From: Pustulibacterium marinum
Lineage (GTDB): Bacteria; Bacteroidota; Bacteroidia; Flavobacteriales; Flavobacteriaceae
Assembly (NCBI RefSeq): GCF_900116665.1
Contig: NZ_FPBK01000002.1
Coordinates: 116,360 to 180,359, forward strand
Reading direction: 5' to 3'
DNA: 64,000 nucleotides
Below are positions 38,001 through 44,638 of the stretch, piece by piece. The notes beneath the pieces are model-generated. The model was not told the origin of the DNA. It made no database searches and was given only the letters and a program-made list of their open reading frames with translations. Both the position numbers and the translations under genes were made by a program. Each line of letters opens with the position of its first letter. The first letter of the stretch is position 1.

Positions 38001-39230
38001 GGCGATGCAACCGGACTTGTGATCACCTACCATGCCACTGAAGCAGCAGCTGAGGCCGGCACAGGAGAGATCGTGGGGCCTAACATAACAGTAGAAGGTA
38101 CCCGAGACATTGCTGCCCGCGTATTGGATACCATCACGGGTTGTGCACAGACACTAGCTTATACCATAGACATAGAACAAGCACCACTAGCAGAAACACC
38201 AGAGTCTTACGTACTTTGTGAAAGTTTAACGGCAGAAGGTTATTACAATAACGATGGTGTAGAAGTATTTGATTTAAGCAGTTTAGAAGCAACCATTCTT
38301 GCAGGACAGGACCCTAATGGTTTTACGGTAAGCTTCTATGAAAACTATGACGATGCCTTAGCGCAGCTTAATGCTATGCCTTCTGAAGATGTAGCAGCCT
38401 ATGAGAGCGGTTCAACCATTGTATACGCCGTTGTAACCAATGATGCTACCGGATGTACCAATGGAGAACCTATAGAGATAGAACTGATCGTAGAACCATT
38501 ACCAGAGATCACGCTATATGAAAAGAATGAAGGGATCGTATGTATCGATGCAACGAACAACCCTGTGATCGGAATGGATCTAGGAGCAGGTTACAGCTAC
38601 CAGTGGAATACCGGAGCCACCACACCAACGATAGAAGTAACTCAGGGAGGCGAGTACTATGTAACGGTAACCAATATCAATACAGAGAATCAATGTAGTT
38701 ACACCAGTAACACGGTGGTGTATGAAGAAGCATCGTTACCAAGTGTCACACCAACAGTGATCCAATCAGAGATTTTTAGCGGGAACAATAGTGTAGAAGT
38801 GATAGCTGAAGGAACCGGAATCGCCAGCTACACCTATCAGTTAGATGACAATACCCCACAAGACACGGGACTGTTCTTAGGCGTAATCCCTGGTGTACAT
38901 ACCGTAACGATAGCAGAGGAGAACGGCTGTGGAAGTTTAACCATCGAGGTAAGTGTAGTAGACTATATGAAATACTTCACCCCGAATGGCGATGGTGTCA
39001 ACGATACTTGGAAGATCATCGGATTAGAAAATCAAGAGAATGCACAGATCTTCATTTTTGACAGACAAGGAAAACTGTTAAAACAGATGAGTGCTACCAG
39101 TGAAGGTTGGGACGGAACGTACAATGGAAAAATACTCACTTCCAATGACTATTGGTTCAAGGTAGTCTACACCGAACCAAACACTGGCCAAGTGAAAGAA
39201 TACATCGATCACTTTTCCATGAAGAAATAA
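35019..39230 (+). CDS. Giant repeat protein with gliding-motility-associated C-terminal domain (T9SS type B)
   Basis: A 1403-residue exported protein. It has a signal peptide (MKYLYVVFLILVSSFAFAQ) and an N-terminal region (residues about 25-180) resembling lectin-like domains seen in such proteins (PNPAWYYLQIAEPGDLDFEI). An Ig-like/PKD segment (about 185-270) is followed by nine degenerate repeats of about 90-100 residues, then an SprB-like/Ig tail with YQWNTGATTPTIEVTQGG. The C-terminal CHU_C domain (KYFTPNGDGVNDTW, residue about 1319 to the end) directs export and surface attachment by the type IX system. It is likely a cell-surface adhesin or motility-related protein. The first third seems lower in GC than the rest. 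Confidence 0.9.
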   Translation: MKPMKYLYVVFLILVSSFAFAQEETGSTCAEVQPFCADETGELNFGNVSDGSTAESGVDYGCLGSEPNPAWYYLQIAEPGDLDFEISQTSDSGTGIDVDFICWGPFDTYESCGPENLNPETEVDCSYSAAAVENFTITGAQEGEIYILLITNFNGSPGTISLGQTNGDMTGAGATDCSILNSYLGDDQDLCDGESYALDGTTEGATMYQWYVDITGTGNNYELLEGVTSPEYTVNENGDLNPGEYLYMISVSNEDGNASTDEVLITIHDLPLAIPSSAVEPYSVCEDAVVDGFAEFDLTSMDATLLIGQTEVTISYYENFDDADSEDGASAIAVPEAYTNIVADEQEIFVRLEDEYGCYSTTSFIIVVSAPEITTPDDLYLCDDESNDGVEVFDLTQQDEQVLGGQDPSDFSVVYYESLELANAGDTSTAISNPEAYANTTVDEQIIYVRLEDVMSGCFKVTYFQIVVEDMPTVIAPTPLYGCDFAPTDGYVEFMLTEKNAEIVNGQSNISVSYFESEADYMSGESPLSSAYTNIATPTQELFVVLRNVVTGCENFTTLQLVVSTPPVAVAPAPMEFCDPDNDGYGEFDIDAVASEVVPDDGDYIVTVHETQSDADTNVNAFESMYENIYPNDQTMYVRVEDAITGCYDVVPLELIVHPTPVVPVNLEPLEICDDSVADGLAEFDLSLQNEAVYGTQSTSEFSISYHATEDDAIADQSPLPTYYTNITPFLQTIYVRLETNATGCYTVREFDLIVHPNPVINPDYDNELALCDDFGEEGDETLIFDLTLENEEVTGGVDGYMVMYYETFADAQNNTNQIIPDTAYTNLENPQTIFVRVEDALTGCTSFTTVTLRVLNNPTPLAEIEAQEACDDDLDGDENNGQTVFNLTVDELTILNGETGVTATYYENYDDAFAGTNAIDNPESYYNVTPYNQTIYVAVTNNMTGCLTITEFELIVHPLPEVTEEPVYYLCEVDNDDVETIPLTDMDSFVLDGGDATGLVITYHATEAAAEAGTGEIVGPNITVEGTRDIAARVLDTITGCAQTLAYTIDIEQAPLAETPESYVLCESLTAEGYYNNDGVEVFDLSSLEATILAGQDPNGFTVSFYENYDDALAQLNAMPSEDVAAYESGSTIVYAVVTNDATGCTNGEPIEIELIVEPLPEITLYEKNEGIVCIDATNNPVIGMDLGAGYSYQWNTGATTPTIEVTQGGEYYVTVTNINTENQCSYTSNTVVYEEASLPSVTPTVIQSEIFSGNNSVEVIAEGTGIASYTYQLDDNTPQDTGLFLGVIPGVHTVTIAEENGCGSLTIEVSVVDYMKYFTPNGDGVNDTWKIIGLENQENAQIFIFDRQGKLLKQMSATSEGWDGTYNGKILTSNDYWFKVVYTEPNTGQVKEYIDHFSMKK
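35860..38510 (+). repeat. Nine degenerate protein-level repeats of about 90-100 residues
   Basis: Each unit reads roughly: CDD or CE near the start, DG.. then FDLT, later Y(Y/H)E and DA, then YTN, Q.IYVR(L/V)ED, TGC, and a closing (L/I)IVHP.P. The units begin near bases 35867, 36160, 36466, 36750, 37036, 37330, 37627, 37930 and 38216. Similarity is in protein; DNA identity between units is low except for short stretches such as those encoding YENYDDA in units 7 and 9. Each unit has two conserved cysteines. Confidence 0.8.
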
Positions 39231-39262
39231 TCGTAATTAAGAAGTCTCACAAGTATAATAAT

Positions 39263-39293
39263 AACAAAGCCTCCTATTTTGGAGGCTTTGTTG
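39263..39293. terminator. Hairpin between the repeat protein and a convergent gene
   Basis: AACAAAGCCTCC (39263-39274) pairs with GGAGGCTTTGTT (39281-39292): 12 bp, six-base loop. The T run is poor, but the stem is strong and lies between convergent genes. Confidence 0.7.
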
Positions 39294-39312
39294 GTTATGA
39301 TTATGTATAAGA

Positions 39313-40182
39313 TTATTTTCTATACACGGTTATTGTAGTAGTGTCTGATTTGGAAAGAGATGTTTTGGTTTCGATATAATGAGTATAATCATTAAAATCT
39401 ATTTGTGCAGTATTAGGAGCAAATTCTCCTTCATTTACTGCTTTAATAGTTATTTTAGTTTCATCATTTTTCAAAGGTATTTTTACTTTCAGTTTTTCTT
39501 TTGTTACTGTAATATTTTCTTTGTAGATATTTCCATTTCGATAGATACTAACCATGTCTCCATCTATTTTGCCGGAATCATAGATATTCAATTCTATAAA
39601 AGGTGTTTTAGTAAACATACTTAGATTTTGTCCTTTACGTAGAATATTCATTCTTAGGGTATCCATTGTTTTTGTGATGCTAATCTTTTCCTTTTGTTCT
39701 TCGCTGATTTTTTTTGTTTTCTGAATGACTTTATCTAATTTCTCTGCTTTATTTTCAATTTTTTCAAAAGACATGAGCTCAATTTCACCACTTATGCATT
39801 CAGTTCCATCTTCAAAAAGACCAAGAAAATTACCTTTTAGCTTTACTCTCTTATTTATTTTTCTAAGATTCCCATTGAAATGTACATAGCAAAAGTCAAA
39901 TTGATTAACAGGGGATTTTGTGTAAACGATATCTGTTTCTTTGAAATTTAGTGTGTTTGATTTGGTCTCATAATTTCCTTCAATTATATTCTTAGTTTCA
40001 TGCTCTCCTCCTAAATCTGTTACAGAGTATCCAGAAATGAGTCCTTCGTTTTCTTCAAGATATATTCTATAAGATATCATTGATGTGTCATTTAATTTAA
40101 TTACACCGTAATAGTCTTGGTTATCCTGTGAAAAACCTTTAAAAAGGATGAAAAATAAGAATATAGAAAAATAATACTTCAT
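39313..40182 (-). CDS. Secreted protein of unknown function
   Basis: A 289-residue protein with a signal peptide (MKYYFSIFLFFILFKGFSQ). Residues about 24-135 form a beta-rich domain reporting a shared motif YYGVIKLNDTSMISYRIYL and later SGEIELMSFEK. A charged lysine/glutamate linker follows (about 135-165). The C-terminal domain (about 185-289) has IELNIYDSGKIDGDMVSIYR, and then FAPNTAQIDFNDYTHY. I do not know the family. The C-terminal segment resembles a module that I recall from other Flavobacteria lipoproteins, without known function. It is divergent from the TM2 gene by 48 bp. Confidence 0.7.
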   Translation of the reverse strand: MKYYFSIFLFFILFKGFSQDNQDYYGVIKLNDTSMISYRIYLEENEGLISGYSVTDLGGEHETKNIIEGNYETKSNTLNFKETDIVYTKSPVNQFDFCYVHFNGNLRKINKRVKLKGNFLGLFEDGTECISGEIELMSFEKIENKAEKLDKVIQKTKKISEEQKEKISITKTMDTLRMNILRKGQNLSMFTKTPFIELNIYDSGKIDGDMVSIYRNGNIYKENITVTKEKLKVKIPLKNDETKITIKAVNEGEFAPNTAQIDFNDYTHYIETKTSLSKSDTTTITVYRK

Positions 40183-40230
40183 AGTTTTTATGCTAATTGT
40201 TATATTTACGCAAATTAAAAATTTTAGCTT

Positions 40231-40605
40231 ATGAATTTCAAAATTATTTTAAGTTTGATGGTACTATTATTAGCTACCAAATTTACCTATGCTTCTTTCC
40301 CGGTTGAAAGAGTAGTGAAAACAACTCACGCTCAGGAAACAACTGTAAGTTCATCTGAAGAAGATGAAGAGTATGTTTCACCTGCGGCAATGGCAGGTAA
40401 GAAAAGTCAAGGAATTGCAGTTATATTATGGTTCTTTTTGGGTGGATTAGCTGGTCACAGATGGTATTTAGGAAGTCCATGGTATTGGAATGTATTATTT
40501 ATTATCACTTTTGGTGGTTTTGGAATATGGTGGGTTATCGATTTAATAGATATCCTTACAGGAAATTATCCTGCAAAAGGTGGTTTCAAAAGTGATTTCT
40601 TTTAA
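40231..40605 (+). CDS. TM2 domain protein with signal peptide
   Basis: A 124-residue protein: a signal peptide (ILSLMVLLLATKFTYA), an acidic Ser-rich spacer (SSSEEDEEYVSP), then a TM2 domain at residues about 60-112. The TM2 domain is made of two hydrophobic helices joined by the short GGLAGHRWYLGSPWYWN turn, ending in WWVIDLIDILTG. Function of bacterial TM2 proteins is unknown. It has its own terminator. Confidence 0.85.
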   Translation: MNFKIILSLMVLLLATKFTYASFPVERVVKTTHAQETTVSSSEEDEEYVSPAAMAGKKSQGIAVILWFFLGGLAGHRWYLGSPWYWNVLFIITFGGFGIWWVIDLIDILTGNYPAKGGFKSDFF

Positions 40606-40627
40606 TAGTAGTCGATCAAAATTATGC

Positions 40628-40653
40628 AAACCCGGTTTTTACCGGGTTTTTTT
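40628..40653 (+). terminator. Terminator after the TM2 gene
   Basis: AAACCCGGT (40628-40636) pairs with ACCGGGTTT (40641-40649), followed by T7. Confidence 0.88.
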
Positions 40654-40680
40654 ATATTCACTATTTAGTATATTTACTTT

Positions 40681-41097
40681 ATGAAAAGAATTCTAGTATT
40701 GAATGGTCCTAATTTAAATTTGTTAGGAAAGCGTGAGCCGGAAGTTTACGGAGATCAAACTTTTGAAGATTATTTTGTACACTTAAAAAATAAATTCCAA
40801 AAAGCAGAGTTATTTTATTATCAATCAAATATTGAAGGAGAGTTATTAAATAAGTTGCACGAAACAGGTTTTGAATATGATGGAATTGTATTAAATGCTG
40901 GAGCATATACGCATACATCCGTGGCGTTAGCAGATGCCATAAAGGCGATTACAACTCCAGTGATAGAGGTTCATATTTCAAATACATTTTCACGAGAAGA
41001 GTTTCGTCATCATTCTTTTATATCTCCAAATGCTGCTGGAATTATAGTAGGTTTTGGTTTAAAAAGCTATGATTTAGCTATTGCATCTTTAATTTAA
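40681..41097 (+). CDS. aroQ: 3-Dehydroquinate dehydratase, type II
   Basis: Third step of the shikimate pathway. At 138 residues it has the type II dodecamer fold: NGPNLNLLGKREPEVYGDQT with the catalytic Tyr, SNIEGELLNKLHE, VLNAGAYTHTSVALADAI, and VEVHISN-like IEVHISNTFSREEFRHHSF. A TATATTTAC sequence just upstream may be a -7 element. The gene is followed by a beta-barrel gene after 12 bases. Confidence 0.96.
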   Translation: MKRILVLNGPNLNLLGKREPEVYGDQTFEDYFVHLKNKFQKAELFYYQSNIEGELLNKLHETGFEYDGIVLNAGAYTHTSVALADAIKAITTPVIEVHISNTFSREEFRHHSFISPNAAGIIVGFGLKSYDLAIASLI

Positions 41098-41109
41098 AAT
41101 CGAAATTAT

Positions 41110-41652
41110 ATGAAAAAGAAAATCTTAATTGTTTTGGTCAGTTTTTTAGGTGGAATGGGTTTACTTAGAGCACAGGAATCTTCACTGGGTATTAAAGCAG
41201 GGGTGAACTTTTCAACACTCACTGGTGATGGTTTTGAAGGTTTAGATAGTAAAACTGGTTATCATTTTGGTATTGTAGGAGAACTTGGAATATCAGAAAA
41301 ATTTTCAATTCAGCCAGAGGTATTATATTCTACCCAAGGTGCAGAGTCCGAAGATGTTGATTTTGACATTAATTATCTGAATGTGCCAATTCTTGCTAAA
41401 ATTTATTTTTTAAGAAATATAAGCTTTCAAGTTGGTCCACAGTTTGGATATGTAACAGATCAAAGTGGAGATGGATTTGACTTGGCTAATGTAGATTTAA
41501 AAGATTACGATCTTAGCGGAGCAGCAGGTGTTGAAGTGAAATTTAAATCTATTTTTCTTCAAGGGAGATACAATTTTGGACTTTCAGATGTTACCGATTC
41601 AGGAACTAAGAACGCTGTTTTTCAGTTTTCGGTTGGATATAATTTTTTGTAA
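41110..41652 (+). CDS. Outer-membrane beta-barrel protein, PorT-like (OMP_b-brl_2)
   Basis: A 180-residue protein with a signal peptide (ILIVLVSFLGGMGLLRAQ). The rest shows alternating strands: LGIKAGVNFSTLTGD, GYHFGIVGELGISEKFSIQP, LNVPILAKIYF, FQVGPQFGYVT, a later SGAAGVEVKF and the final FSVGYNFL. This fits a small eight-stranded barrel of the outer membrane. Function is not known; such genes are many in Flavobacteria. It is the last gene before the rtcB leader. Confidence 0.88.
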   Translation: MKKKILIVLVSFLGGMGLLRAQESSLGIKAGVNFSTLTGDGFEGLDSKTGYHFGIVGELGISEKFSIQPEVLYSTQGAESEDVDFDINYLNVPILAKIYFLRNISFQVGPQFGYVTDQSGDGFDLANVDLKDYDLSGAAGVEVKFKSIFLQGRYNFGLSDVTDSGTKNAVFQFSVGYNFL

Positions 41653-41667
41653 AAAATTTCAGAAAAT

Positions 41668-41698
41668 TTGTTCGGTATAAAAAAAATCATAACATTTG
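41668..41698 (+). promoter_or_regulatory. Candidate promoter of the rtcB leader transcript
   Basis: TTG (41668-41670), a 20-base spacer, and AACATTTG (41691-41698), one base from TAnnTTTG; the base before is T, so TA is present with one extra base. The expected start of transcription is near 41705, about 35 bases before the leader reading frame. It lies after the end of the upstream barrel gene. Confidence 0.5.
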
Positions 41699-41729
41699 CA
41701 GCAGAAATCGAATTATTAACCTTTTAAAA

Positions 41730-41880
41730 ACGAAGAAAATGTTCAAATTAAGTCAACACTTCCGTACTGCACCATCAGGATTAATGGTGAGTTTTCTTCG
41801 TGGTTTTTATTGTTCATAGCAAATAAGTTTAAATACTATTTATATAATGAAAAACCCGAAGAATTAAATTTTCGGGTTTT
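41730..41880 (+). promoter_or_regulatory. Four-segment attenuator upstream of rtcB-prfH
   Basis: Segment 1 is ACGAAGAAAA (41730-41739, the ribosome-binding region of the leader). Segment 2 is 41791-41808. Segment 3 is AAAAACCCGAAGAA (41850-41863). Segment 4 is TTCGGGTTTT (41871-41880). Pair 1:2 has 10 perfect bp plus one G-U. Pair 2:3 has 14 bp with a single bulged T at 41801. Pair 3:4 is the terminator. The three pairings exclude each other in the classical order. A ribosome paused early in the leader opens 1:2 and would permit 2:3, hence read-through. A ribosome at the stop codon, or no ribosome at all, would favour 3:4 and termination. Confidence 0.68.
41739..41819 (+). CDS. Leader peptide of the rtcB-prfH operon (26 codons)
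   Basis: ATG at 41739, TAG at 41817-41819, with a GAAGAAAA ribosome-binding-like stretch directly before the start. The peptide begins MFKLSQHFRTAPSGL and ends SFLRGFYCS. It is not rich in one amino acid: four Phe, four Ser, three Leu, two Arg. Codons 19-24 overlap segment 2 of the attenuator structure, and the ribosome-binding site overlaps segment 1. No known family is recognised. Alternatives are a free-standing small protein or a chance frame in a small RNA; the structural fit argues for a true leader. Confidence 0.65.
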   Translation: MFKLSQHFRTAPSGLMVSFLRGFYCS

Positions 41881-41883
41881 TTT
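41851..41883 (+). terminator. Intrinsic terminator in the rtcB leader
   Basis: AAAACCCGAA (41851-41860) pairs with TTCGGGTTTT (41871-41880), ten-base loop, T run to 41883. It lies 115 bases before rtcB and after the 26-codon leader frame. Between it and rtcB a second 11-base copy complementary to its 3' arm (CCCGAAAATTT, 41919-41929) and a 7-bp hairpin (41956-41974) are seen. Confidence 0.85.
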
Positions 41884-41997
41884 GTGTTTATGCTTTAGGT
41901 ATTTACTTTCCGAAACTTCCCGAAAATTTAGAATCTGTCGAAAGACATTTTAGAGATTGATGTTCTGCATCAATATGAAAAATTTAAGAAATAAATT

Positions 41998-43386
41998 ATG
42001 GGAAGTAAACTCTCTGGGAAAGACCTGATTAAGTTAGGGTTTCCTAAGAATAATAGTATCAATATTGCATTAGGACAAATTCATAGATATCGAAAAAAAG
42101 AAAAGAAGTCTGCAATATTAGAAGAGGCAAAAGAAGTTTTATTAATGCCTCAAAAGTTTAAAAATCATGGAACTTGGGGTAAAGTAGCTGAAGGACTCAT
42201 TGCCCCGGTAGAAATACGAAAACAAGAACTAAGAAATCTAAGAGCTCCATTTTCAATTTTTGGAGAAAATGAAATTGACGCTAGTGCCAAAGAGCAATTG
42301 TATAGTGCTTTAAAATTACCAATAGCGGTACAAGGTGCCTTAATGCCCGATGCGCATTCTGGTTACGGATTGCCAATAGGTGGCGTATTGGCCACGGAAA
42401 AGGCGGTGATTCCCTATGGAGTAGGAGTAGATATTGGTTGTAGAATGAGCATGTCTATATTTGATTTACCTGAAAGTTTTATGAATGGTAAAGTAGACAA
42501 GTTACAAGCTATTTTGCAAAACCATACCAAGTTTGGAATGTATGAAACACACGATCGGAAAATGGATCATGAATTATTTTCAAGATCAGAGTTTAAAGAA
42601 ATTCCACTTGTAAAAAGTTTGTTGGATAAAGCATATAAGCAATTGGGAACTTCTGGAGGAGGAAATCACTTTGTAGAATTTGGAGTAGCCGAAATTCTAG
42701 GAGAAATTCCGGGTGTGAAATTACCTCCGGGAAAGTATCTTTCTGTGTTGTCACACAGTGGATCTCGTGGTTTAGGTGCTAATATTGCCAAACATTATAC
42801 ATATTTGGCAACCAAGCAATGTCCTTTGCCTTCGAAGGTGCAGCATTTAACTTGGTTAGATTTAGATACTCATGACGGACAAGAATATTGGAGTGCCATG
42901 AACTTGGCAGGAGATTACGCTAAAGCTTGTCATGATAATATTCATTACCGAATAGCTAAAGCTCTTGGTAAACAAATTGTCGTAACCATAGAGAATCACC
43001 ATAACTTTGCATGGAAAGAGTTAGTAAATGGGAAGGAATGTATTGTTCACAGAAAAGGAGCTACTCCTGCTTCTGAAGACCAGTTAGGAATTATTCCTGG
43101 TTCCATGACAGCTCCGGGATTTATTGTAAAAGGCAAAGGGAATTCAGCTAGTTTAAATTCTGCTTCACACGGTGCAGGGCGTTTATTTTCTAGATCAACA
43201 TGTAAAAGTAGTTTCACAAAAAGTGAAATGAAGCGCGTTTTAAAAGAAAAAAATGTACATTTAGTTGGTGGTGGTATCGATGAGGCTCCAATGGCTTATA
43301 AAGACATTCATAAAGTGATGAAGCTTCAAGATGAATTAGTTTCTGTTCTTGGCACATTTACACCAAAAATTGTAAGAATGGCTTAG
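41998..43386 (+). CDS. rtcB: RNA-splicing ligase RtcB (RtcB2-type, paired with PrfH)
   Basis: GTP- and Mn-dependent ligase joining RNA ends with 2',3'-cyclic phosphate to 5'-OH ends. The protein has 462 residues. Mn site: MPDAHSGYGLPIGGV and Asp145/Cys148 in GVGVDIGCRMS. HSGSRGLG and NHHNFAW follow, and the GMP-accepting histidine is His391 in NSASHGAGRLFSR. The first 60 residues (MGSKLSGKDLIKLG, then ALGQIHRYRKK) form an extension not seen in E. coli RtcB. Coupling to prfH (two bases between the genes) marks it as the subtype reported to repair 16S rRNA cut in the decoding centre. No rtcA or archease is nearby. Confidence 0.95.
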   Translation: MGSKLSGKDLIKLGFPKNNSINIALGQIHRYRKKEKKSAILEEAKEVLLMPQKFKNHGTWGKVAEGLIAPVEIRKQELRNLRAPFSIFGENEIDASAKEQLYSALKLPIAVQGALMPDAHSGYGLPIGGVLATEKAVIPYGVGVDIGCRMSMSIFDLPESFMNGKVDKLQAILQNHTKFGMYETHDRKMDHELFSRSEFKEIPLVKSLLDKAYKQLGTSGGGNHFVEFGVAEILGEIPGVKLPPGKYLSVLSHSGSRGLGANIAKHYTYLATKQCPLPSKVQHLTWLDLDTHDGQEYWSAMNLAGDYAKACHDNIHYRIAKALGKQIVVTIENHHNFAWKELVNGKECIVHRKGATPASEDQLGIIPGSMTAPGFIVKGKGNSASLNSASHGAGRLFSRSTCKSSFTKSEMKRVLKEKNVHLVGGGIDEAPMAYKDIHKVMKLQDELVSVLGTFTPKIVRMA

Positions 43387-43388
43387 AT

Positions 43389-44078
43389 ATGGAGACTATT
43401 ATTCAAATAACATCTGGTCGAGGACCATCGGAATGTACTTGGGTTGTAGCTCAAGTTTTGAAGCGATTTCTAACTGAAGCTAAAGAAAACGGTATTCACT
43501 ATGAAGTGCTACAAAAAGAGGACGGATTAGAAAACGGAACTGTAGCTTCTGTATTACTTCATTTGAAAGGAGATAAAGTAGAAAGTTTTACAGAATCTTG
43601 GTTAGGAACTATTCAGTGGATAGGCCAAAGTAAATTTCGAAAATTTCATAAGCGGAAAAACTTGTTTATAGGTATATTTGCGCTTGAAAAAAATGATTTT
43701 GATGAAGTTTCAGAGATGGATATCAAATATCAGGCAACGAGAAGTTCTGGAGCAGGTGGTCAACATGTAAATAAAGTAAGTTCAGCGGTGAGAGCCACCC
43801 ATTTACCAACGGAAATAACTGTTCAGGCTATGGACTCAAGATCACAGCATCAAAACAAGAAGTTGGCAAGAGAACGTTTATTGTTGAAGTTGAATGAAGA
43901 TAAATTAAAAAAAGTCCAAGAACAATTTCAGCAAAAGTGGATGAATCAATTAGAGATTCAAAGAGGAAACCCAATAAGGGTGTTTAAAGGATCAGATTTT
44001 AAAAAGTTTAAAACTGATAAGAGTTATAAGAAACAGCGACAAGCGTTAAAAACGAGATTGAGAAATGACATCGATTGA
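43389..44078 (+). CDS. prfH: Peptide chain release factor homologue PrfH
   Basis: A 229-residue RF1/RF2-like protein lacking the stop-codon recognition domain. The start IIQITSGRGPSECTWVVAQV is the PrfH signature. The GGQ loop, which enters the peptidyl-transferase centre and hydrolyses peptidyl-tRNA, is at residues 123-125 in RSSGAGGQHVNKV. The C-terminus is strongly basic, suiting rRNA contact. In other bacteria PrfH releases the peptide from ribosomes damaged in the decoding centre so that RtcB2 can reseal the 16S rRNA. It follows rtcB by two bases and overlaps the TPR gene by 14 bases. Confidence 0.93.
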   Translation: METIIQITSGRGPSECTWVVAQVLKRFLTEAKENGIHYEVLQKEDGLENGTVASVLLHLKGDKVESFTESWLGTIQWIGQSKFRKFHKRKNLFIGIFALEKNDFDEVSEMDIKYQATRSSGAGGQHVNKVSSAVRATHLPTEITVQAMDSRSQHQNKKLARERLLLKLNEDKLKKVQEQFQQKWMNQLEIQRGNPIRVFKGSDFKKFKTDKSYKKQRQALKTRLRNDID

Positions 44079-44625
44079 TAAATACTTGTTTCAGGCTATG
44101 GATAGTTATCCATATAGTTTAGAAGAGACTTTGGAGTCTTTGGATTATGCTTTGTCATATGACGAGAATAATACTATGGCATTATGTTTATATGGAAGAT
44201 TGTATTCCGAACAGCTACAGAAGTTCGATATTGCAAAATCATATTTTCAGAAAGCATTGAGCATTGATATTCAGGCACTAGAAGTATATCCATATTATAT
44301 TGAAGCTCTTTTGTTTAATGAAGATTATGAAGAAGCAGATACATTGATAGAGTTTGCTTTGAAAATAAAAGGAATTAATAAAATAGAAATAAAGTTAAAA
44401 GAAGTGTTGTTGCACGAAATGCAACAAGATTTGTTGAAAGCCTTAGAACTGGCGAAACTTTTAAAATTATATGTTTTTAATTCTGAATGGAATACTGTCA
44501 TAGAGGAAACAGAAAAAAGACTGAAACAGAAGAAGAAGATTCTTTTTGGAGAACCTAAAAAGAAGAAAAAGGAGAAGAAAAAAGAAAATTCTGATGTAGA
44601 AACAAAAGAAAAAGAGGCTAAATAA
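44065..44625 (+). CDS. TPR-repeat protein, third gene of the rtcB-prfH operon
   Basis: A 186-residue protein without signal peptide. It has about four TPR-like helical hairpins (residues about 8-150; SLDYALSYDENNTMALCLYG, IAKSYFQKALSIDIQALEVY, EEADTLIEFALKI) and an extremely lysine- and glutamate-rich tail (GEPKKKKKEKKKEN). It begins inside prfH, so translation is coupled. TPR proteins mediate protein contacts and the basic tail could contact RNA, but no function is known. It may be a partner in ribosome repair or a passenger. A terminator overlaps its stop codon. Confidence 0.8.
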   Translation: MTSIDKYLFQAMDSYPYSLEETLESLDYALSYDENNTMALCLYGRLYSEQLQKFDIAKSYFQKALSIDIQALEVYPYYIEALLFNEDYEEADTLIEFALKIKGINKIEIKLKEVLLHEMQQDLLKALELAKLLKLYVFNSEWNTVIEETEKRLKQKKKILFGEPKKKKKEKKKENSDVETKEKEAK

Positions 44626-44638
44626 GCCTCTTTTTTTA
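44609..44638. terminator. Bidirectional terminator after the rtcB operon
   Basis: AAAGAGGCT (44611-44619) pairs with AGCCTCTTT (44625-44633), with T runs on both strands. It includes the stop codon of the TPR gene and the end of the convergent gene. Confidence 0.85.

Noticed and set aside
35860-38510. Possible CRISPR or DNA tandem-repeat array
   Set aside because: The repeats are about 90-100 codons long and degenerate in DNA; they encode protein modules of a surface protein. There are no short direct repeats with spacers.
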